From Psettodes erumei (Eukaryota > Chordata > Actinopteri > Pleuronectiformes > Psettodidae), in assembly GCA_016785225.1 (NCBI GenBank), contig JAFBJZ010000782.1:124001-188000 (forward strand): a stretch of DNA of 64,000 bases, read 5' to 3'. A program made the position numbers and the translations under genes. Of this stretch, positions 62,143 through 64,000 are shown in pieces. Positions within the stretch are counted from its first letter, which is position 1, and each line of letters starts with the position of its first letter. The notes beneath the pieces are model-generated. The model did not search any database, was not told where the DNA came from, and saw only the letters and a list, made by a program, of their open reading frames with translations.

Positions 62143-64000
62143 GTTCAAGGTTCAAGGTTCTTTTATTGTCATATGCACAATAATTACAGGAGTAGTCATT
62201 GGCAATGAAATTCTTGGGTCTCCGGCCCCATTGGCATTGCAGTATAAGGAGAGAAGATTAAAGGAAAGGAAAGAGTAAGATGCAGTAAAATGAACACAGT
62301 AGTGCAATAAATGCAAGTAGTGCAAATAAACAATAACAGACACATAAACATAAATATAAATAGTAGACAAACAACGTAAGCAGCAATTTGAATAACGTGA
62401 GTGGCAGATTGAATAGAATGCAATATATCAAACGCAATAAATAATAAAGTGACAAAATGGCAGTTCAAGAGTTCGGTGTTGAGGGTCAGGGTGGAGGATG
62501 TGGAGGTGCCTATTCGCACTACCTGAGGTCTGCCCGTCAGAAAGTTCAGGATCCAGTCGCACAGGGCGGTGTTGAGGCCGAGGAACCTGAAGCTGCTGAC
62601 TCTCTCCACCGTCGTCCCGTTGATGCTGATGGGGGTGTGTCCTTCACCCTGCCGCTTCCTGTAGTCCACAATCAGCTCCTTAGTTTTGTCGACATTGAGG
62701 TGGAGGTTGTTGTCCTGGCACCAAGATGTCAGGGCTCTGACCTCCTTTCTGTACCCCGTCTCGTCGCCGTCGGTGATCAGGCCGATGACGGTCGTGTCGC
62801 CGGCAAATTTCACGATGGTGTTGGAGCTGTGTGTGGCCACACAGTCGTGCGTGAACAGGGAGTACAACAGGGGGCTCAGCACGCAACCCTGGGGGGTGCT
62901 GGTGTTGAGAGTCAGGGTGGAGGATGTGGTGGTGCCCATTCTCACCACCTGGGGTCTGCCTGTCAGAAAGTTCAGGATCCAGTCGCACAGGGCGGTGTTG
63001 AGCCCGAGGTCCCTGAGCTTCATGACGAGCTTGGAGGGCACAATGGTGTTAAATGCTGAGCTGTAGTCAATGAACAGCATTCTCACATATGTGTTCCTCT
63101 GGTCCAGGAGAGGGCAGTGTGGAGGGTGAGGGCGATGGCGTCGTCTGTGGACCTGTTTGCCCTGTAGGCAAACTGCAGAGGGTCCAGAGAGTCAGGAAGG
63201 GAGGATGTGATGGATGATTTGACTAGCCGCTCAAAGCACTTCATGATGATGGGGGTGAGTGCTACTGGGCGGTAGTCATTCAGGCAGGAGATGTTTGACT
63301 TATTTTGGACAGGGACAATGGTGGACCTCTTGAAGCATGTGGGGACCACAGACTGGAGCAGTGACATGTTGAAAATGTCCGTGAACACATCTGCCAGCTG
63401 ATCTGCACACACCCTGAGAGCTCGGCCAGGGATGCCGTCAGGTCCAGGAGCCTTGTGTGTGTTGATCCTTTTTAAAGATCTGCACACATCTGCCCGAGTT
63501 AAAATCAGTGGGCAGGGGTCCTGGGCCTTCTGTACCTCCTCAGCCGGGGAGCAGCTCTCAAATTGTGCAAGAAAGCGTTCAGATCATCTGCGAGAGATGC
63601 ACACACCTCCTCAGCACCGCTCAATGTCTTTTTGCAGTCTGTGAGTGTCCTTAGACCAGACCACATGCTTCTAGAGTTGGAGCCCTGGAAGTTGGACTCC
63701 ACTCTGTCCCTGTACTGTCTCTTTGCACTGCTAATAGCTCTCCGGAGCGCATACCTGGACTTTCTGTACTCTTCCAAATCACCTGAGTTGTAGGCGTCAG
63801 TCCGTGCTTTAAGTTTGGCGCGGACTTCTCCATTAACCCAGGGCTTCTGATTTGGGAATGTCCGTACAGTAATCCGCGGGACTACGTCGTCGATGCATTT
63901 GCCGATGTAGCAAATGACCGCGTCCGTGTGTGTGTTTAAGTTGTCATCCTGAAACACACACCACTCCGTTGTGCTGAAGCAGTGCCATAGAGCCGAGTCT
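62143..64000 (-). mobile_element. Decayed non-LTR retrotransposon (L2/CR1/Rex1-like LINE), runs off the right edge
   Basis: Read on the minus strand, the region between endonuclease and reverse transcriptase (63505-63957) is followed by RT (63083-63487, then 62600-63086). RT landmarks include KAPGPDGIPG, NDYRPVALT, ERLV, LFIDYSSAFNT, TPQGCVLSPLLYSLFTHDC and NVDKTKELIVDYRK. The frame breaks near 63573 and near 63103. The active-site box FADD reads FAGD (62796-62804), so the catalytic Asp is lost. After RFLG (about 62584) the expected RT continuation is replaced by a second copy of an upstream RT segment. The 3' end carries tandem TTCAAGG units at 62143-62158. It is inserted in gtf3c5 intron 1, in the sense direction. 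The endonuclease half is outside the window. Confidence 0.88.
62476..62583 (-). repeat. Duplicated RT segment within the LINE
   Basis: This matches 62902-63010 over about 108 bases with roughly ten differences, in the same orientation. Both encode the segment containing LGLNTALCDWILNFLTGRPQ. In an intact element it occurs once. Confidence 0.85.

Overview
The window is vertebrate nuclear DNA, most likely from a ray-finned (teleost) fish. The genes are split by GT-AG introns, the repeats look like teleost families, the bile-salt lipase genes lack the mucin-like tail of the mammalian enzyme, and a Neverland-type Rieske sterol oxygenase, absent from mammals, is present. Every recognisable gene, and the LINE at the right edge, reads on the minus strand, so transcription runs from high to low coordinates.

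Layout: (1) 1288-20451, grin1 (NMDA receptor GluN1). Eighteen constitutive coding exons plus the alternative N1 cassette exon are visible, and the C-terminal cassette exons lie off the left edge. A GC-rich promoter with a REST/NRSE-like site precedes it. (2) 26346-27164, a single-exon RING-finger protein with a C-terminal membrane anchor. (3) 29003-36685, nvd/daf-36-type cholesterol 7-desaturase, complete in seven exons. (4) 37231-53816, three tandem carboxyl ester lipase (cel) genes. The two upstream copies are intact (554 and 558 aa). The third is a pseudogene that has lost its catalytic serine and carries two frameshifting insertions. (5) 56572-61849, exons 2-11 of gtf3c5 (TFIIIC subunit); exon 1 lies beyond the right edge. 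(6) 62143-64000, a decayed L2/CR1/Rex1-like LINE inserted in gtf3c5 intron 1.

The gene content resembles human 9q34, which carries GTF3C5-CEL and, further away, GRIN1 and several small RING genes. Two neighbouring activities concern sterols: the cel products hydrolyse cholesteryl and other lipid esters in the gut, and the nvd product desaturates cholesterol to 7-dehydrocholesterol. Any functional link from their adjacency is inference. Exon boundaries were set by hand from reading frame, splice dinucleotides and family resemblance, without alignments or transcripts. Exon numbers below count coding exons seen here and may differ from published numbering.
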